A stretch of DNA of 64,000 bases from Oscillospiraceae bacterium (GCA_017440925.1 JAFSAP010000073.1:16343-80342), one strand, 5' to 3'. Shown: positions 8,358 through 18,596, counted from the first letter of the stretch. Program-made: numbers and translations. Notes: a model not told the origin generated them from the letters alone.

Positions 8358-11300
8358 TTATCTGAGGGCAAAGCTGCGGTAGCGTTCCACGAATACCTTG
8401 CTCTGTTTCAGGGAGTCCACGCCGGCAGCCAGCTTCAGCCGCAGGGTTGGCTCCTTGGCATTGGCAAGGAAAGTGACCCGGGTTTTGTACTCCGGATCAG
8501 AACACAGAGCACCCACAGCGTCAAAATTCAGATTATGCAGGGTAAACAGCACATCGCCTGCTTTCTGCTTGATATCTTTGATACCGGCTTCCCGGGCCCG
8601 GGCACGAAGCAGGGCAATGTCGATCAGGTTCAGTACACCCTTGGGAGGCTCTCCATACCGGTCGACGATCTCATCCAGAAGATCTTCAGCATCCTCGCTG
8701 CTGCGAATGGCAGCCATGCGGCGGTACAGATCCATCCGTTCTTCACCACGGGTGACAAACTGCTTGTCTACGTTGGCAGTAACATTCAGATCCGCAGTGC
8801 AGTCCGGGGCCTTGGGTGCTTCGCCCTTTTCCTCCAAAACTGCTTCATCCAGCAGCTTCAGATACATGTCATAGCCAACGCTCATCATGTGGCCGGATTG
8901 TTCACTGCCCAGCAGATTGCCGGCACCCCGGATCTCCAGATCCCGCATGGCGATTTTGAAACCGGAGCCAAATTCCGCAAAATCCCGGATGGCAGACAAC
9001 CGTTTTTCCGCGATTTCCGTCAGATTCTTGTCGGGACGGTAGGTGAAATAGGCATAGGCATGGCGGGTGGAGCGGCCTACACGGCCTCTCAGCTGATGCA
9101 GCTGGGAAAGACCAAACCGGTCTGCATTTTCGATAATCAGTGTGTTGGCATTGGGGATATCCAGACCAGTCTCAATAATGGTGGTGCATACCAGCACCTG
9201 GATCTCCCCTTCCGTCATAGCCTGCATCACGTCGCCCAGCGCTTCTTCTCCCATCTGACCGTGGGCGACAGCCACATTCAGACCAGGGATCCGCTTTTTC
9301 AGCGCACTGGCGCACTGGTCGATGGTTTCGGTGCGGTTGTGCAGATAGTAGACCTGGCCGCCCCGTTCCACCTCCCGACGGATCGCATCGTCAATGATGG
9401 CATTGTTATGCTCCATGACAAAGGTCTGAACAGGGTAACGGTCAGAAGGGGGCTCTTCAATGGTAGACATGTCCCGGATACCGGAGAGCGCCATATTCAG
9501 TGTGCGGGGGATAGGCGTGGCGGACAGGGTCAGTACATCTACACCCTTAGACATTTCCTTCAGACGTTCCTTGTGGCTGACACCGAACCGCTGCTCTTCA
9601 TCGATGATCAGCAGTCCCAGATCCTTGAACTGCACACTTTTCTGCAGCAGTTTATGGGTGCCGATGATGAGGTCAACGGAGCCTGCCCGGACATTCTGCA
9701 GGGTTTGCTGCTGCAGCTTAGGGCTGCGGAACCGGCTCAGCACATCGATATTTACCGGGAATCCCCGGAAACGGCTGATGGCAGTCTGGTAATGCTGCTG
9801 AGCAAGGACTGTGGTGGGAACCAAAATGGCCACCTGCTTGCCATCCATGACGGCTTTCATCACCGCCCGGAGGGCAACCTCTGTTTTGCCAAAGCCAACA
9901 TCACCGCAAAGCAGCCGGTCCATGGGAATGGGGGATTCCATATCGTGCTTGATATCTGCTATGCAGCGAAGCTGGTCATCGGTTTCCGGGTAAGGGAAGT
10001 TATCTTCAAATTCCTTTTGCCAGGGGGCATCGGCGGAGAATGCGTAACCCATCTGCCGCTTTCGGGCGGCATAGAGCTGGATCAGTTCTCCGGCCATATC
10101 CTTGGCAGCTTTCCGTGCTTTGGTTTTGGTTTTCTGCCAGGCATCGGAGCCGATTTTGTTCAGTTTTACGGGCTTATCTTCGCTGCCGCCGCCAATATAT
10201 TTGCTGACCATATCCAGCTGGGTGGCAGGGACAAAAAGGGTGTCGCTGCCCTGATAGGCAATTTTGATGTAATCCTTGACAGCGTTGTCCACTTTGATCT
10301 GTTCCATGGCAACAAAGCGGCCAATACCGTAGTTTTCATGAACCACCAGATCGCCGGGGGTCAGGTCAGTAAAGGCATTCAGCTTCTGGCGGTTGGTGGA
10401 ACCGGTCTTTTTGGCTGCTTTCCGTTTTGGTTCTCCCCGGGATAGCAGCTGCCCTTCAGTCAGAATGGCAAGCTTGCGCAAGGGATATTCCATACCGAAA
10501 GGCAAGGTGCCTTCTGTCAGCAGGATCTGCCCCGGTTTGGGCAGGGTGGTCAGGGGGATACACAGGAATGCAGACAATCCCTTTTCCCGCAGCATTTGCT
10601 GCAGCAGTTCTGCTCTTCTGCGGGAGCCGCAGAGAACCAGGGAACCAAACTCCACTTTCTGGTAATGGGCAAGGTCACTGGCTGCTGTGTCCAGATTGCC
10701 GCCGTAGCCGGGGAGCTGTTTGGCGGTCATAGGCAGCAGCACCTTGGGCGGACAATCCTCCGGGTAAGAAGAGCCACCGAAGGCATCAAAATATAATATT
10801 CTGCGTCCCTGCAGCCCGGCGCAGAAATCTTCCCACTGGCATACATAATCGCAGAGTTCTCCGGCAACCAGACCAGCCTGGAGCAGGCTGTCCAGCTGCA
10901 TGCCCATCTCTTCACTGCGGTGTCCGGCACTGCGCTGCAGACTGCTGTGGTCGCAAAGGATCACAATGGCATCAGAGGGAATATACTCTGCAGCTGTGGC
11001 CATTTCCGGGTAAATCAGCGCCATATAACGGTCAGAGGCAGGATTGCTGAGGCTGTTTTCGTATTTTTCCAGATCGCGGGTCAATGTGCCAACCAGAGCT
11101 TCGTTGACATTTTTCCGCCGTTTCTGACGGGCAATCAGGGCTGTAATATCGTTGCACAGTCCGGTAATTCCGCTGGGATGAAGAGAAGGCTGTGTTTCGC
11201 CCACAGGCAGAATCAGAAAGTTTTCCGTATTTTCACTGCGGCGCTGGGTAGACGTATCGAAATAGCCCATGGTGTCCAGCTCATCGCCAAAGAATTCCGC

Positions 11301-11873
11301 ACGGATGGGCAGATCTTCACCGGGAGAATAAATGTCGATGATACCACCGCGAACAGCAAACTGTCCAGGGCCTTCTACCATTCCGCAACGGCTGTATCCG
11401 GCGGCAGTGAGCTGGCCGATCAATGCATCGATGGGATACTCCTGCCCGACTTCCAAAGTGAAGGCAGCTTTCATCAGCACAGCAGGGGGCATAGTGCGCT
11501 GGCTCATGGATTCCCAACTCATGATCTGTATCTGGGTTTTCCCGGATGCCAGATCGTAGAGCTGACGCAGCCGCTTCTGCTCCCAGCTTCTGGAAACCAC
11601 GGCAGCATCGTACATGGTCAGATCCCGTCCGGGAAGAATGGGTGCGGTTTCCCCAAGGAACCCTTTCAGCTCTTCCTGCATGCGGCGGGCAGCCAGATCA
11701 TCCTGACAGAGGATCACCACAGGTGATTTGCAGTCCCGGTACAGACCGGCAATCAGGTGGCTCCGGTTGATCTGACCGATGCCAGTGACGGCAGTATTTT
11801 TGCCGTCGGAAAGGGACTGCACCATGGCGGTGTATTCGGGAATGGTTTTCAGCAGAGCTAACAGTTGTTCCAT
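8358..11873 (-). CDS. mfd: Transcription-repair coupling factor
   Basis: Mfd (1171 residues, normal length) removes RNA polymerase stalled at lesions and recruits UvrA. In order: UvrB-like N-terminal region (about 1-350), CarD-like RNA polymerase interaction domain near 490-570 (GDLVVHENYGIGRF), SF2 translocase with Walker A CGDVGFGKTE near 655 and Walker B IIDEEQRFGV near 757, helicase motifs SATPIPRTL and QLRGRVGR, and the C-terminal TRCF domain. It follows pth by about 105 bases containing a hairpin. With uvrA and uvrB close by, the window holds most of the nucleotide excision repair set; uvrC is not here. Confidence 0.97.
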   Translation of the reverse strand: MEQLLALLKTIPEYTAMVQSLSDGKNTAVTGIGQINRSHLIAGLYRDCKSPVVILCQDDLAARRMQEELKGFLGETAPILPGRDLTMYDAAVVSRSWEQKRLRQLYDLASGKTQIQIMSWESMSQRTMPPAVLMKAAFTLEVGQEYPIDALIGQLTAAGYSRCGMVEGPGQFAVRGGIIDIYSPGEDLPIRAEFFGDELDTMGYFDTSTQRRSENTENFLILPVGETQPSLHPSGITGLCNDITALIARQKRRKNVNEALVGTLTRDLEKYENSLSNPASDRYMALIYPEMATAAEYIPSDAIVILCDHSSLQRSAGHRSEEMGMQLDSLLQAGLVAGELCDYVCQWEDFCAGLQGRRILYFDAFGGSSYPEDCPPKVLLPMTAKQLPGYGGNLDTAASDLAHYQKVEFGSLVLCGSRRRAELLQQMLREKGLSAFLCIPLTTLPKPGQILLTEGTLPFGMEYPLRKLAILTEGQLLSRGEPKRKAAKKTGSTNRQKLNAFTDLTPGDLVVHENYGIGRFVAMEQIKVDNAVKDYIKIAYQGSDTLFVPATQLDMVSKYIGGGSEDKPVKLNKIGSDAWQKTKTKARKAAKDMAGELIQLYAARKRQMGYAFSADAPWQKEFEDNFPYPETDDQLRCIADIKHDMESPIPMDRLLCGDVGFGKTEVALRAVMKAVMDGKQVAILVPTTVLAQQHYQTAISRFRGFPVNIDVLSRFRSPKLQQQTLQNVRAGSVDLIIGTHKLLQKSVQFKDLGLLIIDEEQRFGVSHKERLKEMSKGVDVLTLSATPIPRTLNMALSGIRDMSTIEEPPSDRYPVQTFVMEHNNAIIDDAIRREVERGGQVYYLHNRTETIDQCASALKKRIPGLNVAVAHGQMGEEALGDVMQAMTEGEIQVLVCTTIIETGLDIPNANTLIIENADRFGLSQLHQLRGRVGRSTRHAYAYFTYRPDKNLTEIAEKRLSAIRDFAEFGSGFKIAMRDLEIRGAGNLLGSEQSGHMMSVGYDMYLKLLDEAVLEEKGEAPKAPDCTADLNVTANVDKQFVTRGEERMDLYRRMAAIRSSEDAEDLLDEIVDRYGEPPKGVLNLIDIALLRARAREAGIKDIKQKAGDVLFTLHNLNFDAVGALCSDPEYKTRVTFLANAKEPTLRLKLAAGVDSLKQSKVFVERYRSFALR

Positions 11874-11926
11874 GGGATACCTCCGTTTGGAAAGAAAGGG
11901 TTAAACTTTGCCGGAACGTGGCAAAG

Positions 11927-11955
11927 CGGAAAGGGGGATATAGCCCCCCTTTCCG
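11927..11955 (-). other. Stem-loop between pth and mfd
   Basis: CGGAAAGGGGG pairs with CCCCCTTTCCG across a short loop. It lacks a clear U-run in the direction of the operon, so it may be an attenuator, a processing site or a partial terminator before mfd. Confidence 0.6.
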
Positions 11956-11978
11956 TGAGAAAGTGACAATATTTGATT

Positions 11979-12572
11979 TTACGGATGGCTGCCGTTGAAA
12001 CGGTTGGCAGCTTCCGGCACGCCATGGTCGATGATGGCCAGAGCTGCATCCGCCGCATTTTCCAGAGCCACGGCCAGAGCCTTTTCTTCCTTGGCGGAGA
12101 AGGTGCTCAGCACCCAGTCTGCCAAATCAAATTCGGGATTGGGCTTTGCGCCCACACCGATCTTGACCCGGGGAAATGCCTGGCTTCCTACCTCCTGGAT
12201 GATGGACTTGATGCCGTTGTGTCCGCCGGCAGAACCGTCAGCACGGATACGCAATCTACCTGGCTCCAGAGAAATATCGTCAAACATGACAATGATCCGC
12301 TGGGGTGGGATGTTGAAGTAGGCGCTCAGCTGCAGAACACTGCGGCCGCTGAGGTTCATATAGGTCATAGGTTTGAGAAGCATCAGCTTCCGCCCACCAT
12401 AGTTCACCTGACCGTACAGCCCCTGAAACTTGGATTTGTCGATCTTGCAGCCCAACTTGGAGGCCAAGAGATCTACAGCCCGGAAACCACAGTTGTGGCG
12501 GGTGCGTTCATATTCTTTGCCGGGATTGCCCAGACCGACGATCAGCCAGCTTTCGCCTGTTTTTCCGAACAC
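11979..12572 (-). CDS. pth: Peptidyl-tRNA hydrolase
   Basis: Releases peptides from prematurely dissociated peptidyl-tRNAs; 197 residues. The family fingerprint is complete: VGLGNPGKEYERTRHN with the catalytic His and substrate-binding Asn, LLKPMTYMNLSG in the middle, and DDISLEPGRLRIR...GGHNG with the catalytic Asp and the Asn. The start is a GTG at 12572, three bases after the prs stop, with only a poor ribosome site, so translation probably depends on coupling to prs. The prs-pth-mfd order is conserved in many Firmicutes. Confidence 0.95.
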   Translation of the reverse strand: MFGKTGESWLIVGLGNPGKEYERTRHNCGFRAVDLLASKLGCKIDKSKFQGLYGQVNYGGRKLMLLKPMTYMNLSGRSVLQLSAYFNIPPQRIIVMFDDISLEPGRLRIRADGSAGGHNGIKSIIQEVGSQAFPRVKIGVGAKPNPEFDLADWVLSTFSAKEEKALAVALENAADAALAIIDHGVPEAANRFNGSHP

Positions 12573-12575
12573 GGC

Positions 12576-13544
12576 TTAGAACAGGTCAGCGATGGAGGTA
12601 GCACCGTGGATGTGCTCGATGGCACGGGCAAACACGGGAGCGACATCCAGGAACTTGATCTTATGGCTGGGAGTGTTGCCAACTTCGGGGATGGTATTCA
12701 GGAACAGCATTTCCTTCAGAACACTGTTCTCCAGACGGTCATAAGCAGGACCGGAGAGAACACCATGAGTAGCGCAGGCATAAACTTCCTTGGCACCGCC
12801 CACTTCTACCAGGGCCTTTGCTGCGTTGCACAGAGAACCGGCAGTATCCACCATGTCATCATACAGAATGCAGGTCTTGCCTCTGACATCACCGATGATG
12901 TTCATGACCTCGGACACATTGGCCTTGGGACGGCGCTTGTCGACGATGGCCAGGTTCATGTGAACCTTCTGTGCAAAATTACGGGCACGGGCAACAGAAC
13001 CCACGTCGGGGGAAACGACCACAAAGTCATTCTCATGGTCGAAAACAGCCTCGGGGAACTTGTTCATGTAGTATTCCACAAAGGAGGGTGCGCCGCGCAG
13101 ATGATCCAGAGGAATGTCAAAGAAGCCCTGGATCTGGTCAGCGTGCAGATCCATGGTCAGGATCCGGTCGGCACCGGCGGAGGTCAGCATGTTGGCCACC
13201 AGCTTGGAGGAGATGGGATCGCGGGACTTGGCCTTGCGGTCCTGACGGGCATAGCCAAAGTAGGGGATAACAGCGGTGATACGGCCTGCGGAAGCACGGC
13301 GGCAGGCGTCGATCATAACCAGCAGTTCCATCAGATTGTCATTGACAGGCTTGCAGGTGGACTGAACCAGGAAAACGTCAGCACCACGGACAGTTTCAGT
13401 CAGAGAGACGGAAGCCTCGCCGTCAGCAAAATGCTTGACATCAGCATGACCCAGCTCAATGCCGAGCTCCTTGCAGATAGTCTTTGCAAATTCGGGATTG
13501 GAATTGCCGGTGAAAACCTTGATATTTTCGCTGTATGCAATCAT
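12576..13544 (-). CDS. prs: Ribose-phosphate pyrophosphokinase
   Basis: Makes PRPP from ribose 5-phosphate and ATP for nucleotide, His and Trp synthesis; 322 residues. Motifs seen: the N-terminal FTGNSNPEFAK strand, the flexible loop YARQDRKAKSRDPIS, the Mg/ATP site MDLHADQIQGFFDIP and the PRPP loop DDMVDTAGSLCNAA. First gene of the prs-pth-mfd-vanW unit, with its own promoter 90 bases upstream and a GAGGT ribosome site. Confidence 0.96.
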   Translation of the reverse strand: MIAYSENIKVFTGNSNPEFAKTICKELGIELGHADVKHFADGEASVSLTETVRGADVFLVQSTCKPVNDNLMELLVMIDACRRASAGRITAVIPYFGYARQDRKAKSRDPISSKLVANMLTSAGADRILTMDLHADQIQGFFDIPLDHLRGAPSFVEYYMNKFPEAVFDHENDFVVVSPDVGSVARARNFAQKVHMNLAIVDKRRPKANVSEVMNIIGDVRGKTCILYDDMVDTAGSLCNAAKALVEVGGAKEVYACATHGVLSGPAYDRLENSVLKEMLFLNTIPEVGNTPSHKIKFLDVAPVFARAIEHIHGATSIADLF

Positions 13545-13629
13545 CGAACAAATACCTCACTTTAATTTCTATAGTTCTTTTGTCTCATCGTTTTTCCAAT
13601 TACCCATAGTCGGGCAATTTTATAACCTC

Positions 13630-13658
13630 ATTATAGCACCGGATACAGTAGAAAACAA
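13630..13658 (-). promoter_or_regulatory. Promoter of the prs operon
   Basis: On the minus strand TTGTTT (13658-13653) and TATAAT (13635-13630), spacer 17 bp, 86 bases before the prs start. Confidence 0.7.
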
Positions 13659-13770
13659 TATCCCGGGGGATGAAATAACGCCGAAAAAACGCCTGTAAAA
13701 TGGGATACTTTGCGACAAAACATCCATAGCCTGGAAAGAAAGATTAGCGAAATTATGTTTGAAAAAACTC

Positions 13771-13799
13771 TTGTGGCAGACAGAAAACTGTGGTATAAT
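13771..13799 (+). promoter_or_regulatory. Promoter of uvrA
   Basis: TTGTGG at 13771, a 17-bp spacer and TATAAT at 13794 preceded by TGG (extended -10). No LexA-type box (GAAC-N4-GTTC) is visible around it. Confidence 0.7.
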
Positions 13800-13832
13800 A
13801 TTCTATAAAGAATTTTTGACCAGGAGGATTTT

Positions 13833-16655
13833 ATGAACGATAAAATCAGGATCCAGGGCGCAAGAGAGAACAATCTGAAAAATATGGATCTGACCATTCC
13901 CAGAGACAAGCTGGTGGTATTTACGGGGCTTTCCGGTTCCGGAAAATCCAGCCTTGCCTTTGATACCATTTATGCAGAAGGCCAGCGGCGGTATGTGGAG
14001 AGTTTAAGTTCCTATGCCCGGCAGTTCCTGGGGCAGATGGACAAACCAGATGTGGATTCCATTGACGGCCTGTCACCCGCCATTTCCATTGACCAGAAGA
14101 CAACGTCCAAGAATCCCCGCTCTACAGTGGGCACCGTAACGGAAATCTATGATTATCTGCGCCTTCTGTGGGCAAGAGTTGGTGTGCCCCATTGCCCGAA
14201 ATGCGGTAAGGAGATCAACCGCCAGACCATTGACCAGATCGTGGACAGGGTGGAGGCATTGGGAGAGGGAACCCGTTTTATCGTGCTTTCTCCTGTGATC
14301 CGGGGAAAGAAAGGCGAGCATCAGAAGGTGTTTGAAGATGCTCGGAAACAGGGCTTCGCCCGTGTCCGGGTAGATGGCATCCTTTACGATCTGACGGAAG
14401 AGATCAAGCTGGAAAAGAACAAAAAGCACCATATTGATCTTGTGGTGGATCGCCTGGTGCTGAAGGAGGGGCTGCGCCGCCGTCTGACAGACTCCATCGA
14501 AACAGCCTGTGCCCATTCAAGCGGACTTGTGACCATCGAACTGCCCTCCACCAAGGAAGAATTGAGCTTTTCCCAGAACTATGCCTGTGAGGATTGTGGC
14601 ATCAGTCTGACAGAACTGGAACCCAGAATGTTTTCCTTCAACAATCCATCCGGGGCCTGCCCCAGCTGTACCGGTTTGGGATTCCGGCTGGTTGCCGATG
14701 CGGATCTGGTGATCCCCGACAAAAACAAATCCATTTTTGAAGGTGCAATCCAGGCGTCCGGTTGGCAGAGCGCCCGGACGGATTCCATTTTCCGTATGTA
14801 TTTTGAAGCGTTGGCGCAGAAGTACCATTTTTCGCTGACAGCACCTGTGAAGGAACTGTCGGAGGAAGCCATGGATGTGATCCTCTATGGTACAAAGGGA
14901 GAAAAGCTTCGCATGAGCTACAACCGGGGCAACGGAATGGGTGTGCTGGAGCAGCCCTTTGAGGGCATTCTGAACAACATTTCCCGCCGTTACCGGGAGA
15001 CACAGTCTGATGCAGCCCGGAAAGAGCTGGAAGAGTGCATGACTTCGGCTCCCTGCCCCCAGTGCGGTGGAGACCGCCTGTCGGATATTGCCCGGGCTGT
15101 TACGGTAGGCGGCATCGGCATCATGGATTTCTGTCGCATGAGTATCCGGGACGAGCTGAATTTCATGGAAAACCTCCATCTGGAGGGGAATATGGCCATG
15201 GTTGCCGAGCAAATCGTGAAAGAAATCAAATCCCGGCTGCAGTTTCTGACGGATGTGGGCCTCAGCTATCTGACCCTTTCCCGGGCTGCCGGAACGCTGT
15301 CCGGTGGTGAAAGCCAGCGGATCCGGCTGGCGACTCAGATCGGCTCTTCCCTTATGGGTGTGCTGTATATTCTGGACGAGCCTTCCATCGGTCTGCACCA
15401 GCGGGATAATGACAAGCTGCTGGGCACTTTGCGGCATCTGCGGGATCTGGGCAATACCCTGATCGTGGTGGAACACGACGAGGATACCATGCGGGCTGCG
15501 GATTTTATTGTAGATGTGGGCCCTGGTGCCGGCAGCCGCGGCGGCGAAATTGTGGCGGCTGGAACCTTGGAGGAGATCGAAGCGTGTCCCCGGTCTGTGA
15601 CGGGACAATATCTGTCTGGTTTTAAGAAAATTCCGGTTCCTTCTGCCCGAAGGTTGGGCCAGGGAAAGATCCTGGCTGTCCGGGGTGCAAAGGAAAACAA
15701 TCTGAAGGATGTGGATGTGGAGATCCCTCTGGGAACACTGACCTGTGTTACCGGTGTGTCTGGTTCCGGAAAGTCCAGCTTAGTTAATGAGGTTCTGAAC
15801 AAGACGCTGCTGGGCAAGCTGAACCATGCCCGTACCCGCCCAGGCGTCTGCCGCTGTGTGGAGGGCATGGAGTATCTGGATAAGGTCATTGATATTGACC
15901 AGAGCCCCATCGGAAGAACCCCCCGGTCAAATCCGGCCACCTATACCGGCCTGTTCAACGATATCCGGGATCTGTTCGCCTCTACCAATGATGCCAAGAT
16001 CCGTGGCTATGGCCCCGGACGCTTCAGCTTCAATGTAAAGGGCGGCCGGTGCGAAGCCTGCTGTGGCGATGGCCTGGTGAAGATCGAAATGCACTTCCTG
16101 GCGGATGTATATGTGCCCTGTGAAGTCTGTAAGGGCCAGCGGTATAACCGGGAAACCCTGGAAGTCCAGTACAAAGGCAAAAATATTGCCCAGGTGCTGG
16201 ATATGACTGCGGAAGAGGCCATGGAATTCTTTGAAAATCTGCCCAAGATCCACCGCAAAGTGCAGACATTGGTGGAAGTGGGGCTGGGATACGTGAAGCT
16301 GGGGCAATCCAGCACCACCCTCTCCGGCGGTGAAGCCCAGCGCGTCAAGCTGGCCACAGAATTGGCAAGGGTATCCACCGGAAAGACCATCTATATTTTG
16401 GATGAACCTACCACCGGCCTCCATGCAGCAGACGTTCACAAACTGATTGAAGTACTGCAGCGTCTGGTGGATGCAGGCAATACGGTGTTGGTCATTGAGC
16501 ACAATCTGGATGTGATCAAAACTGCGGACCATATCATTGACCTGGGCCCCGAAGGCGGTGATGGCGGCGGCTATGTGGTTGCCTCTGGCACACCCGAGGC
16601 GGTTGCAGCCGTGGAGGGCAGCTATACCGGCCAGTATTTGAAGAAGTATCTGTAA
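13833..16655 (+). CDS. uvrA: Excinuclease ABC subunit A
   Basis: Damage-recognition ATPase of nucleotide excision repair, 940 residues, full length. Two ABC modules are present: Walker [10 protein letters not shown] near residue 31 and GVSGSGKSS near 643, and signature motifs LSGGESQR near 490 and LSGGEAQR near 830. Zinc modules are seen as CPKCGKE, CPSCTG, CPQCGGD and CEACCGDG...CEVCKGQRY. The start has an AGGAGG site at good spacing. It is monocistronic here; uvrB lies 2 kb downstream beyond a minus-strand gene and radC. Confidence 0.97.
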   Translation: MNDKIRIQGARENNLKNMDLTIPRDKLVVFTGLSGSGKSSLAFDTIYAEGQRRYVESLSSYARQFLGQMDKPDVDSIDGLSPAISIDQKTTSKNPRSTVGTVTEIYDYLRLLWARVGVPHCPKCGKEINRQTIDQIVDRVEALGEGTRFIVLSPVIRGKKGEHQKVFEDARKQGFARVRVDGILYDLTEEIKLEKNKKHHIDLVVDRLVLKEGLRRRLTDSIETACAHSSGLVTIELPSTKEELSFSQNYACEDCGISLTELEPRMFSFNNPSGACPSCTGLGFRLVADADLVIPDKNKSIFEGAIQASGWQSARTDSIFRMYFEALAQKYHFSLTAPVKELSEEAMDVILYGTKGEKLRMSYNRGNGMGVLEQPFEGILNNISRRYRETQSDAARKELEECMTSAPCPQCGGDRLSDIARAVTVGGIGIMDFCRMSIRDELNFMENLHLEGNMAMVAEQIVKEIKSRLQFLTDVGLSYLTLSRAAGTLSGGESQRIRLATQIGSSLMGVLYILDEPSIGLHQRDNDKLLGTLRHLRDLGNTLIVVEHDEDTMRAADFIVDVGPGAGSRGGEIVAAGTLEEIEACPRSVTGQYLSGFKKIPVPSARRLGQGKILAVRGAKENNLKDVDVEIPLGTLTCVTGVSGSGKSSLVNEVLNKTLLGKLNHARTRPGVCRCVEGMEYLDKVIDIDQSPIGRTPRSNPATYTGLFNDIRDLFASTNDAKIRGYGPGRFSFNVKGGRCEACCGDGLVKIEMHFLADVYVPCEVCKGQRYNRETLEVQYKGKNIAQVLDMTAEEAMEFFENLPKIHRKVQTLVEVGLGYVKLGQSSTTLSGGEAQRVKLATELARVSTGKTIYILDEPTTGLHAADVHKLIEVLQRLVDAGNTVLVIEHNLDVIKTADHIIDLGPEGGDGGGYVVASGTPEAVAAVEGSYTGQYLKKYL

Positions 16656-16657
16656 TC

Positions 16658-16685
16658 AAAAAGCGCACCGCGAAAGCGGTGCGCT
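16658..16685. terminator. Terminator between uvrA and the convergent kinase-like gene
   Basis: AGCGCACCGC (16662-16671), loop GAAA, GCGGTGCGCT (16676-16685). The A run on the left gives a U tract on the minus strand, so it best serves the kinase-like gene. Confidence 0.85.
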
Positions 16686-16694
16686 GAGGAAACC

Positions 16695-17753
16695 TTATAG
16701 TTCCCGGTATTTTGTTGGAGGGAGGCAGTCGGAAAGCTCCAAAAGAGCATGATCCCAGCCGCCAGTATAATCCGGGCGAAAGACTGGGGACTGCAGTTTG
16801 CTTTCTGTGTTTTGCCGGATAGAAAGGGTCATGGTAACACGGGTTCCGGCGTTACCATTGCTGTCAATGAGGACGGTTCCACCGTGATTGGCTGCAACGG
16901 TGCGCACGATGACCATACCCAATCCCAGACCAAAACGGCTGTCCTCAATGCCAGGCTGCCGCAGATAGCGCTGAAAAACTGATTGTTTCACCTGTTCAGC
17001 AATACCGCTGCCGCTGTCTGCAACGGTCAGATGCAGCCGCTGACCGCGTCGGATCAGTCTGACATGAATGCTTCCATTCTTGGGCAGAAATTTGAGGGCA
17101 TTGGAGATCAGATTCCAGAGGGCTCGTTCGATCTGTTCCGAATCAATGATGCAGGGAATGGCCTCCCGGGGCAGTTCCCAGGATAGATGCATTCCATTGT
17201 CGGAAATCATGGTTTTGGCCTTTTCCAGGAGTTCTTCCAGAAAAGAGCAGATATCCCGGGTTTCTCCGTGAGAAATTTCCCGGTAGCGGCTTACGTCAGA
17301 AAGATTGCATACCAGCCGCAGAAGCTGGGATAAACCCTGGTTCATTCTGGAAGCAGCATCCAAATCCGCAGATTCCGTCTGTTCCAGAAGCTGCTGGGAA
17401 TTGCTGATCACATGCATAAGCGGCTTGCGCAGTTCCATGGAGATCAGTCCCATGGAACGGAATTCCTCCACATCAGCATCCGGTTCCAGCAGGAACAGAT
17501 CCACATCCTCCGTCCGGGTAACAACAGCGTTGTGGGTCATTCCGGCAATGCCCAGGGACAGATACAACTGCCCATCTTGCAGATCCCGGTATTCGTCGTT
17601 TCCGGTTTGGAGAAGTGGCCCGATTTCCTGGCCAGGTTTCAGCATAAGGGCCTGGGCAGCCTGGTTTGTGTAGAGGATCTTCCCATCTCTGACGCAGAAT
17701 CCGGGTTGGGGAACAAGTTCCAGGAAGTTTTGAATATTCATTTGTTCTTCCAT
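16695..17753 (-). CDS. PAS/histidine-kinase-like protein lacking the phospho-acceptor histidine
   Basis: A soluble 352-residue protein with no membrane segment. Residues about 5-60 look PAS-like (ELVPQPGFCVRDGKILYTNQ in part). The dimerisation helix follows near 120-190, then a complete HATPase domain: N-box ALWNLISNALKFLP, G1 ADSGSGIAEQ, G2 FGLGLGMVIVRT. In the H-box, where kinases read 'S-H-E-L-R-x-P-L', this protein reads S-M-E-L-R-K-P-L: Met (ATG at about 17440) replaces His. It therefore should not autophosphorylate at the standard site. No response regulator adjoins it. The ATG at 17753 has a GGAGG site; the frame extends upstream without one. Tandem Spo0A-box-like sites lie at its promoter. 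Confidence 0.85.
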   Translation of the reverse strand: MEEQMNIQNFLELVPQPGFCVRDGKILYTNQAAQALMLKPGQEIGPLLQTGNDEYRDLQDGQLYLSLGIAGMTHNAVVTRTEDVDLFLLEPDADVEEFRSMGLISMELRKPLMHVISNSQQLLEQTESADLDAASRMNQGLSQLLRLVCNLSDVSRYREISHGETRDICSFLEELLEKAKTMISDNGMHLSWELPREAIPCIIDSEQIERALWNLISNALKFLPKNGSIHVRLIRRGQRLHLTVADSGSGIAEQVKQSVFQRYLRQPGIEDSRFGLGLGMVIVRTVAANHGGTVLIDSNGNAGTRVTMTLSIRQNTESKLQSPVFRPDYTGGWDHALLELSDCLPPTKYREL

Positions 17754-17809
17754 ACTGTCCCTCCTGACCTTGATAGCATGTGCAAAAAGCGGGAAAACTT
17801 TCCCGGCAG

Positions 17810-17830
17810 GTTTCGACAAAATTCGACACA
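17810..17830 (-). promoter_or_regulatory. Tandem Spo0A-box-like sites upstream of the kinase-like gene
   Basis: Read on the minus strand, TTTGTCGAAAC (17820-17810) matches the Bacillus 0A box TTTGTCGAAAA at 10 of 11, and TGTGTCGAATT (17830-17820) at 8 of 11; the two are in tandem with 10-bp spacing. They sit just downstream of the predicted minus-strand promoter, overlapping its start region, and also lie 60 bases before radC. The match is by eye. Confidence 0.55.
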
Positions 17831-17833
17831 CTT

Positions 17834-17862
17834 ATTCTACCGCATTCCCCCAAAAATAGCAA
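17834..17862 (-). promoter_or_regulatory. Probable promoter of the kinase-like gene
   Basis: Minus strand TTGCTA (17862-17857), 17-bp spacer, TAGAAT (17839-17834). The predicted start falls within the tandem Spo0A-box-like sites. Confidence 0.5.
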
Positions 17863-17887
17863 GGCAAAACCGCAAAGAGGTGAAAAT

Positions 17888-18586
17888 ATGTCAGATTCCA
17901 TTCACAAAGGACACCGGCAGCGAATGAAAGATCGCTTTCTCCAGGAGGGCCTGGATCATTTTTCGGATATCCAGGTGCTGGAACTGCTGCTTTTTTATTG
18001 TGTACCCCGGCAGGATACCAATCCCCTGGCGCACCGGCTGCTGACACATTTCGGAAGCCTTTCCCAGGTGCTGGAGGCACCGGTGGAGGAGTTGACAAAG
18101 GTATCTGGTATTGGAGAAAATGCGGCCACCTTCCTGCATCTCATTACGGAAGTGGGACGGTATTATCAGATCAACCGCAGCACACAGGTGAATATTCTTG
18201 CTACGCTGGATAAGTGTGCCCAATATTTGCTGCCCTACTTTTTTGGCCGCCGGGTAGAAACGGTGTTTCTGTTGTGCCTGGATGCCAAATGCAAAGTGCT
18301 CTGTTGCAAGGAAGTGGGGGAGGGGAGTGTGAATTCTGCCGGAATTTCCACCCGGAAAATCGTGGAGACAGCTTTGGGTGTCAATGCCACTACGGTGGTG
18401 CTGGCCCATAACCATCCCAGCGGCGTGGCCATTCCCTCCGGGGAGGATATCCAGACCACCCAGCGGATCGCTGCAGCACTGCAGTGTGTGGATATACAGC
18501 TGGCAGACCATATTATTGTGGCAGATGATGATTACATTTCTATGGCACAGTCCGGTGGACGGTTCCGGGAAGCACTGATGGTATAA
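17888..18586 (+). CDS. radC: RadC family JAB-domain protein
   Basis: A 232-residue RadC/YsxA-type protein. Residues about 1-90 form the helix-hairpin-helix-like UPF0758 N-terminal region ([16 protein letters not shown]-like segment), and the rest is the JAB/MPN metalloprotease-like domain with the zinc motif LAHNHPSG...SGEDIQTT (His-x-His and Asp). Despite the name, a repair function for RadC has not held up in other bacteria and its biochemical activity is uncertain. The ATG at 17888 has an AAAGAGGTG site; the longer frame lacks one. The stop lies within the ribosome site of uvrB, so the two genes are coupled. Confidence 0.92.
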   Translation: MSDSIHKGHRQRMKDRFLQEGLDHFSDIQVLELLLFYCVPRQDTNPLAHRLLTHFGSLSQVLEAPVEELTKVSGIGENAATFLHLITEVGRYYQINRSTQVNILATLDKCAQYLLPYFFGRRVETVFLLCLDAKCKVLCCKEVGEGSVNSAGISTRKIVETALGVNATTVVLAHNHPSGVAIPSGEDIQTTQRIAAALQCVDIQLADHIIVADDDYISMAQSGGRFREALMV

Positions 18587-18596
18587 GGAGGGTAAT

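Noticed and set aside
13560-13832. LexA/SOS box near uvrA
   Set aside because: No GAAC-N4-GTTC type sequence is visible near uvrA, radC or uvrB, although these genes are often SOS-regulated.
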